This document shows positions 8,721 through 17,185 of a stretch of DNA of 64,000 bases, one piece after another. Below the pieces are notes generated by a model. The model was not told the DNA's origin. It searched no databases and worked only from the letters and a program-made list of their open reading frames with translations. Source of the DNA: Paenibacillus contaminans (GTDB lineage Bacteria > Bacillota > Bacilli > Paenibacillales > NBRC-103111). Location: the NCBI RefSeq assembly GCF_003285015.1, contig NZ_QMFB01000001.1, forward strand, positions 806,001-870,000, written 5' to 3'. Within the stretch, counting starts at the first letter, position 1, and every line of letters begins with the position of its first letter. Position numbers and translations under genes: made by a program.

Positions 8721-8747
8721 AGTAAAAACAAAGTGGTGGGTGATTAC

Positions 8748-9335
8748 ATGAACCTCGCAAATAAAATCACAGTTGCAAGAATTTGCATGATACCGCTTTT
8801 TATGCTTGCGTTTCAACAATATCTGTCCTGGATGGTGGAGCAGTTAGAATTTCTACATTACATAAATCAGTATGGTTTTTATGGGGCAATTGCAATATTT
8901 GTTATTGCGTCGGCGACAGACAAGCTAGATGGTTATATAGCACGTAAAAACAACCAGATAACCAATTTCGGAAAACTTTTAGATCCCCTCGCGGATAAGC
9001 TTTTAGTTTCGGCAGCTTTAATTATGATGGTTCAGCAACACATGATCCCTTCGTGGATAGCGGTTTTAATCATTGGTAGAGAAATAATGGTGTCTGGGAT
9101 TCGAATTCTTGCTGCGGCGAAGGGAGTAGCACTTGCGGCTGATAAACATGGGAAAGTAAAGTTGGTGCTCCAGGTGGCGGCAATCACCGCAGTGTTATTA
9201 GGCAATTTCCCATTTTCGTACCTTACAAATTTCCCAATAGATCTGACTATCATGATTTTAGCTGTCGCTTTAACAACATGTTCTGGATACAAATACATGA
9301 AAAACAATTATCGTGCGCTACAATTGGAACTATAA
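8748..9335 (+). CDS. pgsA: CDP-diacylglycerol--glycerol-3-phosphate 3-phosphatidyltransferase
   Basis: ATG 8748 gives the standard N-terminus MNLANKITVARI and has GGTGGG upstream. The 195-residue integral membrane enzyme carries the full CDP-alcohol phosphotransferase motif DKLDGYIAR, eight residues, then GKLLDPLAD, with all catalytic Asp residues present. It makes phosphatidylglycerolphosphate, the precursor of phosphatidylglycerol and cardiolipin. In most Bacillales the housekeeping pgsA lies next to rny/recA-region genes; here it sits among acetyltransferases, which suggests an additional, possibly acquired copy. Confidence 0.92.
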   Translation: MNLANKITVARICMIPLFMLAFQQYLSWMVEQLEFLHYINQYGFYGAIAIFVIASATDKLDGYIARKNNQITNFGKLLDPLADKLLVSAALIMMVQQHMIPSWIAVLIIGREIMVSGIRILAAAKGVALAADKHGKVKLVLQVAAITAVLLGNFPFSYLTNFPIDLTIMILAVALTTCSGYKYMKNNYRALQLEL

Positions 9336-9363
9336 GTCCAAGTGATTATGGAACGGGGGAAGT

Positions 9364-9930
9364 ATGATGTCAGAATTAACGAATATCAATATAAAGTTAG
9401 CTGAGCAAGGCGAAGCATATATTATTAAAAACATGTACCCGCTTTATTTACACGATTTGTCGGGACATTATGGGCTAACTCAGGGGCATATTCCTAATGT
9501 ACATGGAATTTTTGAAGATAGTAATGATTATAGAACGCTTAGCGATCAATACGACGTGCAAAACATTTGGTGGGAAAAACCGAATTGTCTCTATCCCTTC
9601 CTAATAAGGGTTGATGATATTCCAGCTGGATTTGCGCTTATTGCATCTCCGCCACATTGTTCAAAAGGAACTGACTATTTCGTAAATGATTTTTTTCTTC
9701 TGCAGCCATTTAGGGGGAAAGGTATTGCAGAGTATTCCGCTATCCAAATATTCGATATGTTCAAAGGGAATTGGGAGCTATTTACCAATCCGGCAGAACG
9801 AAATATGATTGGACAGAGATTTTGGCGTAAAACAGTATCAAAATATACAAGTGGTAGTTACAAAGAAGAGTTTGGAACAACATTTGATGGATATAAGTTA
9901 ATCTTTAGATTTAGGAATTGTAATCTATAG
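9364..9930 (+). CDS. GNAT family N-acetyltransferase
   Basis: The 188-residue protein starts at ATG 9364 (or 9367), after a GGGGGA site. The core holds FALIASPPHC, NDFFLLQPFRGKGIAEYSAIQIF with the R-G-K-G-I acetyl-CoA loop, and RFWRKTVSKYTSGSYKEEF. It is related to the gene at 7585 through loop and tail, indicating duplication. Function is not assignable beyond acetyl transfer. Confidence 0.8.
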   Translation: MMSELTNINIKLAEQGEAYIIKNMYPLYLHDLSGHYGLTQGHIPNVHGIFEDSNDYRTLSDQYDVQNIWWEKPNCLYPFLIRVDDIPAGFALIASPPHCSKGTDYFVNDFFLLQPFRGKGIAEYSAIQIFDMFKGNWELFTNPAERNMIGQRFWRKTVSKYTSGSYKEEFGTTFDGYKLIFRFRNCNL

Positions 9931-9940
9931 TGAATTCTGA

Positions 9941-10159
9941 TACGCAAAGACAAAAGGAAAGCAAGAGATTATTGATAGGACGATTCATTACCGAAGCGAA
10001 CTTATTCATCAATTGCGTCTCATACCCGAAGAAGAATTCCTAAAAGAGCATATAGACGGAGACGGGAACAAGTTTACGGTTTATCACTATTTAAAAGGTT
10101 TTATTCCGCATGATGCACAGCACCTCAACCAGTTAAAAACCTTTCTTTCCGGCTTGTAA
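9941..10159 (+). pseudogene. C-terminal remnant of a DinB-fold protein
   Basis: The frame has no start codon and opens after a TGA. It encodes about 72 residues, including KQEIIDRTIHYRSELIHQL, a FTVYHYLKGFIPHDAQHLNQ stretch and a closing KTFLSGL, as in the last two helices of DinB/ClbS-like four-helix bundle proteins; HDAQH carries the usual metal-site histidine. The N-terminal half has been lost. Confidence 0.6.
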
Positions 10160-10196
10160 ATGGCTGAATACATATACTGAAAGTAGGGTTCGAGAG

Positions 10197-11123
10197 ATGA
10201 AACGTTATCCCAAGACGATTATGGCTACAGCGTGCCTTCCTTGGAACGAGTCCTTCGAATTTATGGAAGAGATGTTCCGGCAGCAGGTTACCGACTTGCA
10301 GCAGATGGGGCTGCGTCATATTTACTTATTCGGGACCGCAGGCGAGGGCTACGCTGTATCGGACGAGCAATTTGAACATATTGTTCGCGTCTTTGCTTCT
10401 AGCTCGCAGGGGACGGACATGCAACCGATCGTCGGACTCATCAGCCTGTCCTTTCAAACGATGCTGCAGAGGGCGAAGAAGGCGTATGCGCTGGGTATTC
10501 GCGATTTCCAAATTTCATTCCCCTCATGGGGGGCGTTGACGGAGAGTGAGATGCTCCGGTTTTTCCACGAGATATGCGGAGCTTTCCCTGACTGCCGATT
10601 CATACACTACAACAACGGACGCAGCAAAAAAGTCGTTTCGGTTAAGGAATACGCGACGCTAGCAGCGGAAATTCCTAACTTGGCAGCTGTCAAATATACG
10701 GCGTTGGATATGCCGACCGCTTACCAAATCGCGATGAACGACTCGCCTTTGCAATTTTTTTGCGGGGAGCTCGGTTTTGGGTACGCTCATTTGCTAGGCG
10801 GTGAATGCAGCATGGTGGTGTCGCTGGGACTTGGTCATATGGAACGAACGTGGCGGATGTTCGAGGCGGCGGCCACTAATGACCTGGAACGCCTAGCCAT
10901 GTATCAGCAGGAGTTATCCGGCATCCGGGAAGGGATTCTAACCATCGTCGGTGCGGCTTATATGGACGGCGCTTACGATAAGCTGCTGTACAAATTGACG
11001 AATCCCGCGTTTCCACTGCGCATGCTGGCGCCTTACGATTCGAGCACGGACGAGCAATATCGTCAATACCGCGATTTCTTGAGGGAGCGTTTCCCTGCTT
11101 GGCTGGCCCCGAATTCGGGTTGA
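10197..11123 (+). CDS. Dihydrodipicolinate synthase (DapA/NanA) family aldolase
   Basis: A 308-residue (beta/alpha)8 protein of normal family length. It has the substrate-carboxylate loop GTAGEGY (46-52), the proton-relay tyrosine in FIHYNN (Y138) and the Schiff-base lysine in AAVKYT (K166). Members condense or cleave pyruvate with an aldehyde: DapA, N-acetylneuraminate lyase, keto-deoxy sugar acid aldolases. The loop reads GTAGEG rather than the GTTGE usual in DapA, and the gene is not near lysine genes, so a sugar-acid aldolase is more likely. The ribosome site (AGGGTTCGAGAG) is weak. Confidence 0.85.
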   Translation: MKRYPKTIMATACLPWNESFEFMEEMFRQQVTDLQQMGLRHIYLFGTAGEGYAVSDEQFEHIVRVFASSSQGTDMQPIVGLISLSFQTMLQRAKKAYALGIRDFQISFPSWGALTESEMLRFFHEICGAFPDCRFIHYNNGRSKKVVSVKEYATLAAEIPNLAAVKYTALDMPTAYQIAMNDSPLQFFCGELGFGYAHLLGGECSMVVSLGLGHMERTWRMFEAAATNDLERLAMYQQELSGIREGILTIVGAAYMDGAYDKLLYKLTNPAFPLRMLAPYDSSTDEQYRQYRDFLRERFPAWLAPNSG

Positions 11124-11213
11124 GGGGAGAAGCTTGATTGGCCTACTGAGGAACATGAGACGGATATATGATTATACATTCATGAAAAACCGTGACCTGC
11201 GCGTTTTTTTTGT

Positions 11214-11248
11214 AACGAAGCCCCGAACGATAACGCCGGGGCTTCGTT
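11214..11248. terminator. Strong hairpin between convergent genes
   Basis: AACGAAGCCCCG (11214-11225) pairs perfectly over 12 bp with CGGGGCTTCGTT (11237-11248), between the aldolase and the nitroreductase genes. T-run on the plus strand is short. Confidence 0.75.
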
Positions 11249-11265
11249 TATTAGGTTGCGGATTC

Positions 11266-11811
11266 TTACGACGATCGGACTATCGTCAATTTATGTTTGG
11301 CTGCTGTCCTTGGCTGAGCGGGAGGCACAGTTTCAGGATAGCCGATTTGCAGCAGCCCAATCAGCTTTTCGGTCGGTTTCACGCCGACATCCGCTCGAAA
11401 TCCAGGCTGATACGTGAAAGGCTCGGTCAGCCAGGTGACGCCAATGCCTCGCTCCCATGCCGCCAACTGAAAGTTTTGAATCAAAGTTCCGGCGGCAAGC
11501 ATATCTTCCTCCAGCTCTTTTTGCCGGGAATCCTCTTCAATCATAACGGTCAGGAAAGCCGGGATTTTCATCAGCTGCTCAGGATCCCTCTTTTTCATTG
11601 CATTTGCAATAATGGCGTCGACGACGACTTGCTTGCCTTCCTCTACGAACAAAGCGAAGCGCCATGGCTCCCGAAGCTTGTGATTGGGTGCCCAGACGGC
11701 TATATCAAGCAGCTCGAGAATGAGCGATTCCGGAACAGGCTCCAGCTTGAACCGCTTGACCGTTCTCCGATTTCTGATCGCTTCGGCGACGAATAAATGA
11801 TTGGTATTCAT
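11266..11811 (-). CDS. Nitroreductase family flavoprotein
   Basis: The 181-residue protein has the FMN-binding start AIRNRRTVKRFK, then LDIAVWAPNHKLREPWRF, AAGTLIQNFQLAAWERGIGVTWL and a closing KLIGLLQIGYPE, all typical of small YdjA-type NAD(P)H nitroreductases. It is the last gene of the siderophore import group, 45 bp behind the binding protein. A role in reductive release of iron from the imported siderophore is inference from position. A second copy with its middle deleted lies at 14945-15220. Confidence 0.88.
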   Translation of the reverse strand: MNTNHLFVAEAIRNRRTVKRFKLEPVPESLILELLDIAVWAPNHKLREPWRFALFVEEGKQVVVDAIIANAMKKRDPEQLMKIPAFLTVMIEEDSRQKELEEDMLAAGTLIQNFQLAAWERGIGVTWLTEPFTYQPGFRADVGVKPTEKLIGLLQIGYPETVPPAQPRTAAKHKLTIVRSS

Positions 11812-11856
11812 AGCAGAAATTCCTCCAATTCATGGCTATTGTTAGTTGTAAGTTCT

Positions 11857-12846
11857 TTATTTGCCGAGATGCTCCTTGATCGCTTCCAAACCTGCGATTT
11901 GTCCGAGGAAGAAGGTGTCTCCGACAAGTGTATCGACGGAGTAGACTCGGTTGTTCTTAACCGCTTTTAGGTTTTTCCAAACCGGGTTGTCCGTCCAAAT
12001 GTTGATCAGCCCCTGCGGCTCCTCAGGTTTCATTTGTCTGCGGTTCTCGGCGATAAAAATATGGTCCGGAGCAAATTCGCTCAACGCTTCGATGCCGATG
12101 CGCCCGCCGATCGAACCTTCTTTGGGCAATCCGCTGACAGGCTTCAGTCCCACTTCGTCGAAATAAATCGGAAAGTTGGCAGGGTGGATGACCGTGAAAT
12201 CTTTACCGTTCGAGATCAGAAACAGCACTGTCTCATCTTTGTGTTTGGCTGCAGCCGTTTTCGCCTCTTCCTTCAGTTTGTTGAAGTCGGCGATCACCTG
12301 ATCGGCTTTTTCTTCTTTGCCTACGAGCTCGGCAAATTTTCTGAGCCTGGATGGGGCGTCGAGCGTGTAGTCGATGACTACGGTGTCCGCCATTTTGTTG
12401 AATTCGTCAAAACGGTCGATCTTGTTGCTCGTGCTGCTGATGACGATGAGATCCGGCTCTTTTTCCAGCAGCGTCTCCAAATTCGTTTTGCCGCCGAGGT
12501 CGACGACTTCCTTCCCTTGGGCATACTTGCCGAAGATCGGTGAACGGTCCTTGGTGCTGAAGCCTTCCGACACGATCGGCGCTACGTCGAGAGCGAGCAG
12601 ATAATCCGTCGCCATGATGTCGACGCTTGCGATTTTTTGCGGAGCTTTATCCAGCTTAAGTTCTCCTTTGACGTGCTGAATGGTGCGCGGAAAGCTCGCT
12701 TTTTGTTCTCCGGATTGCCCGGCAGGGGAAGCCGCCGCATTCCCGTTCCCCTCGCTTGGCGTATCGTTTCCGCATCCTGCGATAACCAAGGCGCCTGTCA
12801 AAGTGACAAACATTGCTGTTATCCATTTTTTTCTTGTCAGCATCAT
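11857..12846 (-). CDS. Ferric-siderophore-binding lipoprotein (FeuA-like)
   Basis: ATG 12846 has GGGAGA upstream; an earlier ATG at 12864 does not. The 329-residue protein has a lipoprotein signal ending LVIAGC, an Asn/Ala/Ser linker and the class III binding fold: HVKGELKLDKAPQKIASVD, GGKTNLETLLEKEPDLIVIS, and a C-terminal NRVYSVDTLVGD. It delivers the ferric siderophore to the two FecCD permeases encoded directly upstream on the same strand. Confidence 0.9.
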   Translation of the reverse strand: MMLTRKKWITAMFVTLTGALVIAGCGNDTPSEGNGNAAASPAGQSGEQKASFPRTIQHVKGELKLDKAPQKIASVDIMATDYLLALDVAPIVSEGFSTKDRSPIFGKYAQGKEVVDLGGKTNLETLLEKEPDLIVISSTSNKIDRFDEFNKMADTVVIDYTLDAPSRLRKFAELVGKEEKADQVIADFNKLKEEAKTAAAKHKDETVLFLISNGKDFTVIHPANFPIYFDEVGLKPVSGLPKEGSIGGRIGIEALSEFAPDHIFIAENRRQMKPEEPQGLINIWTDNPVWKNLKAVKNNRVYSVDTLVGDTFFLGQIAGLEAIKEHLGK

Positions 12847-12910
12847 AGTTAACTCTCCCTTCAAACTTTCTTGCAGATATTGTTTAATTAGCTGTCAACA
12901 CTTCTACCGT

Positions 12911-13936
12911 TTATGTCCTTGAGCGCATAAGCAAATAAACGAAATACGGACCGCCCAGTAGGGAAATGACGACGCCTGCAGGTATTTCCGTATTCGCCAT
13001 AAAGCTTCTTCCGATCGTATCACCCGCCAGTACAAGCAGAGCTCCGATTCCTGCCGTAATCGGCAGCATGTATTGATGCTGGGGACCGACCAGCCGCCTT
13101 GCGATGTGCGGGCCGAGCAGCCCTACAAAGCCGACGCCTCCGCCGACGGCAACACTTGAAGCGGCTAGTCCGACAGCCGAAGCCATCAGCACAAGTCGTT
13201 CCTTATGTATGGATACGCCGAGGCCGCCAGCCATCTGTTCGCTCATGCTGAGCATGTTCAGCTCCTTCGATTTCCAGTATGCAAAAGGAAGAAGAATGAC
13301 GATCCAGGGAAGCAGGGCAAGGACGAATTTCCAATTGGAGCCCCATAACGAGCCCATTTGCCAAGTCACGACAAATTCCAGATTGCGGGGATTCAGCTGC
13401 AGCGTCAAAATAATGCTGACGGCGCTTAGCCCGGCTCCTACGGCAATACCGGTAAGCAGCAGACGCGTCGGCGATATGCCGACTCCTCTTTTGTAGGAAA
13501 GCAAGTAAATGAAAGCTGCCGTCAGTCCGGCCCCGAGCAAGGCCAATACCGGCATCATGAACGGGGGTGCGAGACTGTTCGACGGGTAAAAGGATACGAA
13601 TAAAAGAACCGCCAAGCCCGCTCCGGAATTGATGCCGAGAATGCCGGGATCCGATAACCCATTGCGGGAAATTCCTTGCAGAATGGCCCCGGATACCGCA
13701 AGTCCGGCACCCATAAGGACGGCGATAATCATGCGGGGGAGCCGCAGATCGAATAAAACGATATTTTGTTTCTTAGTCCCTTCACCAAGTAAGGTTTGCA
13801 GCACATCGCCTGGAGCGATGCTGTAGCGGCCGACATTCAGGCTGATGATGAAGCCGGCAACAAGCAGAATGGCGAATAAACATATGATTTTGATACTGCG
13901 CTTGGTACGCTTATTGTTGAAAATGTCCGGCTGCAT
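12911..13936 (-). CDS. FecCD-family iron-siderophore permease (second subunit)
   Basis: The start ATG at 13936 overlaps the TAA of the previous gene (TAATG), so translation is coupled; a longer open frame upstream is out-of-frame reading of that gene. The 341-residue protein has about ten hydrophobic helices and family motifs LRLPRMIIAVLMGAGLAVSGAILQ, GILGINSGAGLAVL and VGFVGLLGPHIARRLVG near the ATPase-contact loop. It forms the membrane channel with the product of 13936-14973. Confidence 0.92.
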   Translation of the reverse strand: MQPDIFNNKRTKRSIKIICLFAILLVAGFIISLNVGRYSIAPGDVLQTLLGEGTKKQNIVLFDLRLPRMIIAVLMGAGLAVSGAILQGISRNGLSDPGILGINSGAGLAVLLFVSFYPSNSLAPPFMMPVLALLGAGLTAAFIYLLSYKRGVGISPTRLLLTGIAVGAGLSAVSIILTLQLNPRNLEFVVTWQMGSLWGSNWKFVLALLPWIVILLPFAYWKSKELNMLSMSEQMAGGLGVSIHKERLVLMASAVGLAASSVAVGGGVGFVGLLGPHIARRLVGPQHQYMLPITAGIGALLVLAGDTIGRSFMANTEIPAGVVISLLGGPYFVYLLMRSRT

Positions 13937-14973
13937 TACAGTTCCCTCCGTTCCTTGCGAGCTAGGTACAGGAAGAAAGGGACGCCGATAACGGCGATTA
14001 CTGCGCCCAAAGGCGTTTCGTAAGGCGTCGCAAGCAGCTTCGCGCCGATATCCGCAAGCAGCACGAGGACGGCGCCCAATACGGCGGAGCACGGAATGAT
14101 CCAGCGATAGTCGACGCCTACGAGGAAACGAACCATATGCGGTACGACCAGGCCGATGAATCCGACGCCGCCTACGGTCGAAACCGAGGCGCCGGCAAGG
14201 ATCATGACGATCGTCGTGCCGATTCCTTTGACGAGTCCGGTCCGCTGCCCCAGTCCTGTAGCGACATCCTCTCCGAGACTTAATACCGTGATGGAGCGCG
14301 ATATAATCATGGCGGCTATCAAGCCTCCGACTATCCACGGGAGCATGACCGAAACCTGAAACCATTCCGCAGTCGAAATGCCGCCTGCAGACCAGGACGC
14401 CAAATCGTAGTTGATCTGAAAAAGCAGCGACAGCGCCTGGCTGACTCCCGTAATCAACGACCCGACGACGGCGCCGGCCAATGTCAGCTTGAGCGGGCTG
14501 AGTCCTCCTTTGGACATGAACGCAATGCCGTAAACGAGCAAAGCTCCCAATCCGGCTCCCAGAAAGGAGAACAGGATCAGATATCCGAAGGGCAGCCAAG
14601 GGACGAAAGCAAATACAAGCACTAGCACGAAGCCGGCTCCCGCATTAATGCCGAGAAGACCGGTGTCGGCGATCGGGTTCCGGGTCATGCCCTGCATGAT
14701 GGCTCCTGCAACTGCGAAGGCGGCTCCCACCAACGCTCCGGCTAGCGCTCTCGGCATCCGAAGCTGCCGGATAATGACATGATGATCGTTCCCGGTATCA
14801 TAGGCGAAGATGGATGACCAAACCGTACGGAGCGAAATGTCCGCAACCCCCGTCACGATGGAAGCACCGATGCCGAATACGATTGCAGCGAGGCCCGCCA
14901 TTATGATAACGCTAGCCGCCCATGGCCGGGTTCGAAGAGGAGGGCTATTGGGCTGAACGGCCGATTGTGCCAT
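13936..14973 (-). CDS. FecCD-family iron-siderophore permease (first subunit)
   Basis: ATG 14973 (MAQSAVQ) is favoured because AAGGA lies about 11 bp upstream, while the ATG at 14985 has its site too close. The 345-residue membrane protein has RQLRMPRALAGALVGAAFAVAGAIMQG, GLLGINAGAGFVL and GVGFIGLVVPHMVRFLVG. Its start overlaps the end of the deleted nitroreductase frame by 29 bp. No ATPase gene is linked, as in Bacillus subtilis feuABC, whose ATPase (YusV) is encoded elsewhere; the same is inferred here. Confidence 0.92.
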   Translation of the reverse strand: MAQSAVQPNSPPLRTRPWAASVIIMAGLAAIVFGIGASIVTGVADISLRTVWSSIFAYDTGNDHHVIIRQLRMPRALAGALVGAAFAVAGAIMQGMTRNPIADTGLLGINAGAGFVLVLVFAFVPWLPFGYLILFSFLGAGLGALLVYGIAFMSKGGLSPLKLTLAGAVVGSLITGVSQALSLLFQINYDLASWSAGGISTAEWFQVSVMLPWIVGGLIAAMIISRSITVLSLGEDVATGLGQRTGLVKGIGTTIVMILAGASVSTVGGVGFIGLVVPHMVRFLVGVDYRWIIPCSAVLGAVLVLLADIGAKLLATPYETPLGAVIAVIGVPFFLYLARKERREL

Positions 14974-15220
14974 CGGAAAAATCATCCTTCGTCAAGGACG
15001 CCGAGCGAACGACTGTCCATTTTTGGTCCGCCGCGATGCGCCTCTCTTCATGATCGGGCATAGCCTCCGGGTAGCCGATTTGAAGCATGCCGACGAGCTT
15101 CTCGCCAGGCATGAGCAGTTCCCCGATAAGTTCTTCCGGAACGGCATCCGACTTAAACTGCTTGACCCCTCTCCTATTCCGAATTGTGTATGCCGCAGGA
15201 AAAGTTTCTGCTGCTTTCAT
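14945..15220 (-). pseudogene. Nitroreductase with its middle deleted in frame
   Basis: From ATG 15220 (AGGAGG 10 bp upstream) the frame reads AYTIRNRRGVKQFKSD, VPEELIGELL and then jumps straight to MPGEKLVGMLQIGYPE and KWTVVRSA. Against the intact copy at 11266-11811 the two parts match residues ~11-35 and ~145-181, so about 109 residues (the FMN and active-site core) are gone without loss of frame. The frame runs 15 residues past the normal end and overlaps the permease start, so its translation may still matter for coupling. Catalysis is not expected. Confidence 0.85.
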
Positions 15221-15252
15221 CCTTTTGCGAACCTCCTTATTGCTCTCGTTAT

Positions 15253-15267
15253 TGATACTCATTCTCA
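15253..15267 (-). promoter_or_regulatory. Fur box of the siderophore permease operon
   Basis: TGATACTCATTCTCA is a 7-1-7 inverted repeat of Fur type, 33 bp upstream of the ATG at 15220. Iron repression of the permease operon is expected. Confidence 0.7.
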
Positions 15268-15340
15268 ATTAGTATTGTACTGAAATTGCCGGAATTGAAA
15301 ATGGCGGATCCTGATTTTTTAGATGTACATTCCTGTACGA

Positions 15341-16864
15341 CTAACTGGAAAACAGAACGAGCGCGTTGTCGATCGCCTGCTCTTGACCGAATGCGGAATA
15401 ATGCAGCCAAGGAAAAATACCGGCCCGATGCACGGTGCCTTTCAGCGCGCTGCTCCGGATAGGGCGTTGGCCGGGTTCATGCACCAGCAGAAGATGATCC
15501 GCTTTAAAGTCGTTCAGCTGCTCCAAATCGTCGATATCGGCAATATCGAAGCCGAGCGCGCTTTCCGGCGCGTTCAATTGCAGGTCTCCGTACAGCAAGC
15601 TTCCGAGCTTACGGCGGTTGCGGCCGAATACGCGAATTCCCCGTTCGTGCACCTTGGCTGCCAGAATGGTTTGCTGCTGCAGCCGCTGACCGATCCGCTC
15701 GCCGGCCGCCGCAGCCTTCAGGTCGTAATAATGGAGCCATTGCTCCGCAACTTCCTTGACGTCAAGAACGATGCCAAGCTCGAGTAAATGGCCGCGCCAG
15801 GATGCGGGCTTGAAGGTGATGAGACGGGTAGGCGCAATGGCGTTCAGCTTTTCGAGTAGAGGGCCGTGCAGATCCGTACCGATAATCATCTCCGGTCCGA
15901 TTCTTCGCAATCTTCCAAGCTCGAAGCCGTCGGCATCGGTTTGCCGGTAGTTCGGCTTCTGTTCGCCGGGATTCCAGCAAGGAATGAGCCACTGCCTGGA
16001 CATGCCGAGGGCAAGCAAATCGCCGAATAAGGCCGGACTCAGCACCGCTATTTTGCGCCGAAACGATTTTTGGTAGCGGAAGGGAGGGATCCCGACTGTT
16101 TTTTTGAACATGCGGTTGAAGTAGTAGACGTCGTTGTAGCCGATTTCGACAGCAACGTCGCGAATGCTCGTTTCGTCCTCTACCAGCCGCCGCCGCGCTT
16201 GCTCCATTCTTTTTTTGGTAACGTACTGTCGCGGGCTTAAAGATGTATGCTCTTTAAAATGCTGATAGAATAAAGAGGGGGAAACCCCCGAAAACCGCGC
16301 AATTTCCTCGATTTGGATATCTTCGTCAAAATGCTCGTCCAGATGATTCAGAATGCCGTGAACAACATCCTTCAAGCAGGGCTCCTTTTCACCGGTTCCT
16401 TTAAGAATGGTAGTGAGCAGCTTCAACCAGCATAACTGGAGGGAAATCTCGTTCTCCTCCGTATTGCTCCAGCAATCGTTTAGTTCCTCAAACCGTTGGC
16501 GCACAACCGAAAGCGGTTGAACGGCGAGCTTTCCTTTAACCGGCGGAGGGACATCCTTCGCAAGCCAGCCCCCTTCGGTCCGTCTAACATTGGCGGAGGC
16601 AAAACGCAGCATATACATGCCGGAAGGCTCTGTAAGGGAGGTTACTGTCAAAGCTTCTGCCGGGGACGGGAATACAAACAGATTTCCTTCGCCCCAAACG
16701 CCGCTGTAAGAAGGAGATTGCATAATTCCTTTGCCCTCCGTTACAAAAAGGATCAAATGTTCGTTTTTTGCATTGTTCCCGTCATACCGCCATTCTCCAG
16801 AGAGTGTAAGCAGCTCCAGGCTCATTATGTCAAACACGTTCGCATTTTCAGTGATACTACGCAT
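15341..16864 (-). CDS. AraC regulator fused to siderophore-binding domain (Btr-like)
   Basis: The 507-residue protein has three parts: a cupin-like N-terminal sensor half (~1-160), a double-HTH AraC domain (~168-270: DIQIEEIARFSGVSPSLFYQHF and TSIRDVAVEIGYNDVYYFNRMFKKTVG), and a C-terminal class III binding-protein domain (~275-507: GFELGRLRRIGPEMIIGTDL, ADHLLLVHEPGQ) without signal peptide. This is the architecture of B. subtilis Btr, which binds intracellular ferric bacillibactin and activates feuABC. Position at the head of the permease locus on the same strand, and a Fur box in front, fit a positive feedback role: iron starvation lifts Fur, the siderophore then boosts import. Confidence 0.9.
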   Translation of the reverse strand: MRSITENANVFDIMSLELLTLSGEWRYDGNNAKNEHLILFVTEGKGIMQSPSYSGVWGEGNLFVFPSPAEALTVTSLTEPSGMYMLRFASANVRRTEGGWLAKDVPPPVKGKLAVQPLSVVRQRFEELNDCWSNTEENEISLQLCWLKLLTTILKGTGEKEPCLKDVVHGILNHLDEHFDEDIQIEEIARFSGVSPSLFYQHFKEHTSLSPRQYVTKKRMEQARRRLVEDETSIRDVAVEIGYNDVYYFNRMFKKTVGIPPFRYQKSFRRKIAVLSPALFGDLLALGMSRQWLIPCWNPGEQKPNYRQTDADGFELGRLRRIGPEMIIGTDLHGPLLEKLNAIAPTRLITFKPASWRGHLLELGIVLDVKEVAEQWLHYYDLKAAAAGERIGQRLQQQTILAAKVHERGIRVFGRNRRKLGSLLYGDLQLNAPESALGFDIADIDDLEQLNDFKADHLLLVHEPGQRPIRSSALKGTVHRAGIFPWLHYSAFGQEQAIDNALVLFSS

Positions 16865-16900
16865 GTAAGCATCCGCTCCCGTATTGGAATAGTTGAATAA

Positions 16901-16915
16901 TGATAATCATTCTCA
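16901..16915 (-). promoter_or_regulatory. Fur box of the Btr-like regulator gene
   Basis: TGATAATCATTCTCA (7-1-7, near consensus TGATAATNATTATCA) lies 36 bp upstream of the start codon at 16864. Confidence 0.8.
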
Positions 16916-17185
16916 ACTAATTCTAGTCCATAAGCGAAAAGGCCGCAACCGGCAATAATGTCAAAAGGTAATTATTTACATGGATGTGGTTGTGCGCTAA
17001 ACTTATTTCAATTGATAGTTTCATTATTCTTACACTATCGTTCATTAATCCTAGTGGAGGAATGATTCGTGTGTCGGGCAGGAAACGGGATTATGCTGCA
17101 TAATCCGGAACCAATTAAATCTATTGCTGATGCTTGGTGTGTTTGTACGGAAGTGTCGGAATCGATCAATAATGGAGGCAATGAA

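Noticed and set aside
11134-11796. Plus-strand frame of 220 codons opposite the nitroreductase
   Set aside because: Shadow of the real minus-strand gene, no ribosome site, no family pattern.
12034-12543. Plus-strand frame of 169 codons opposite the binding lipoprotein
   Set aside because: Shadow reading; the minus strand has signal peptide and family motifs.
13937-14599. Long N-terminal extension (about 220 codons) of the second FecCD permease
   Set aside because: The stretch is an out-of-frame, Arg-rich reading of the first permease gene; the real start is the coupled ATG at 13936.
17069-17185. GTG start at 17069 for the broken VOC gene
   Set aside because: Though GGAGGA precedes it, the 39 extra residues match no VOC N-terminus and a better GGAGG site precedes ATG 17186.
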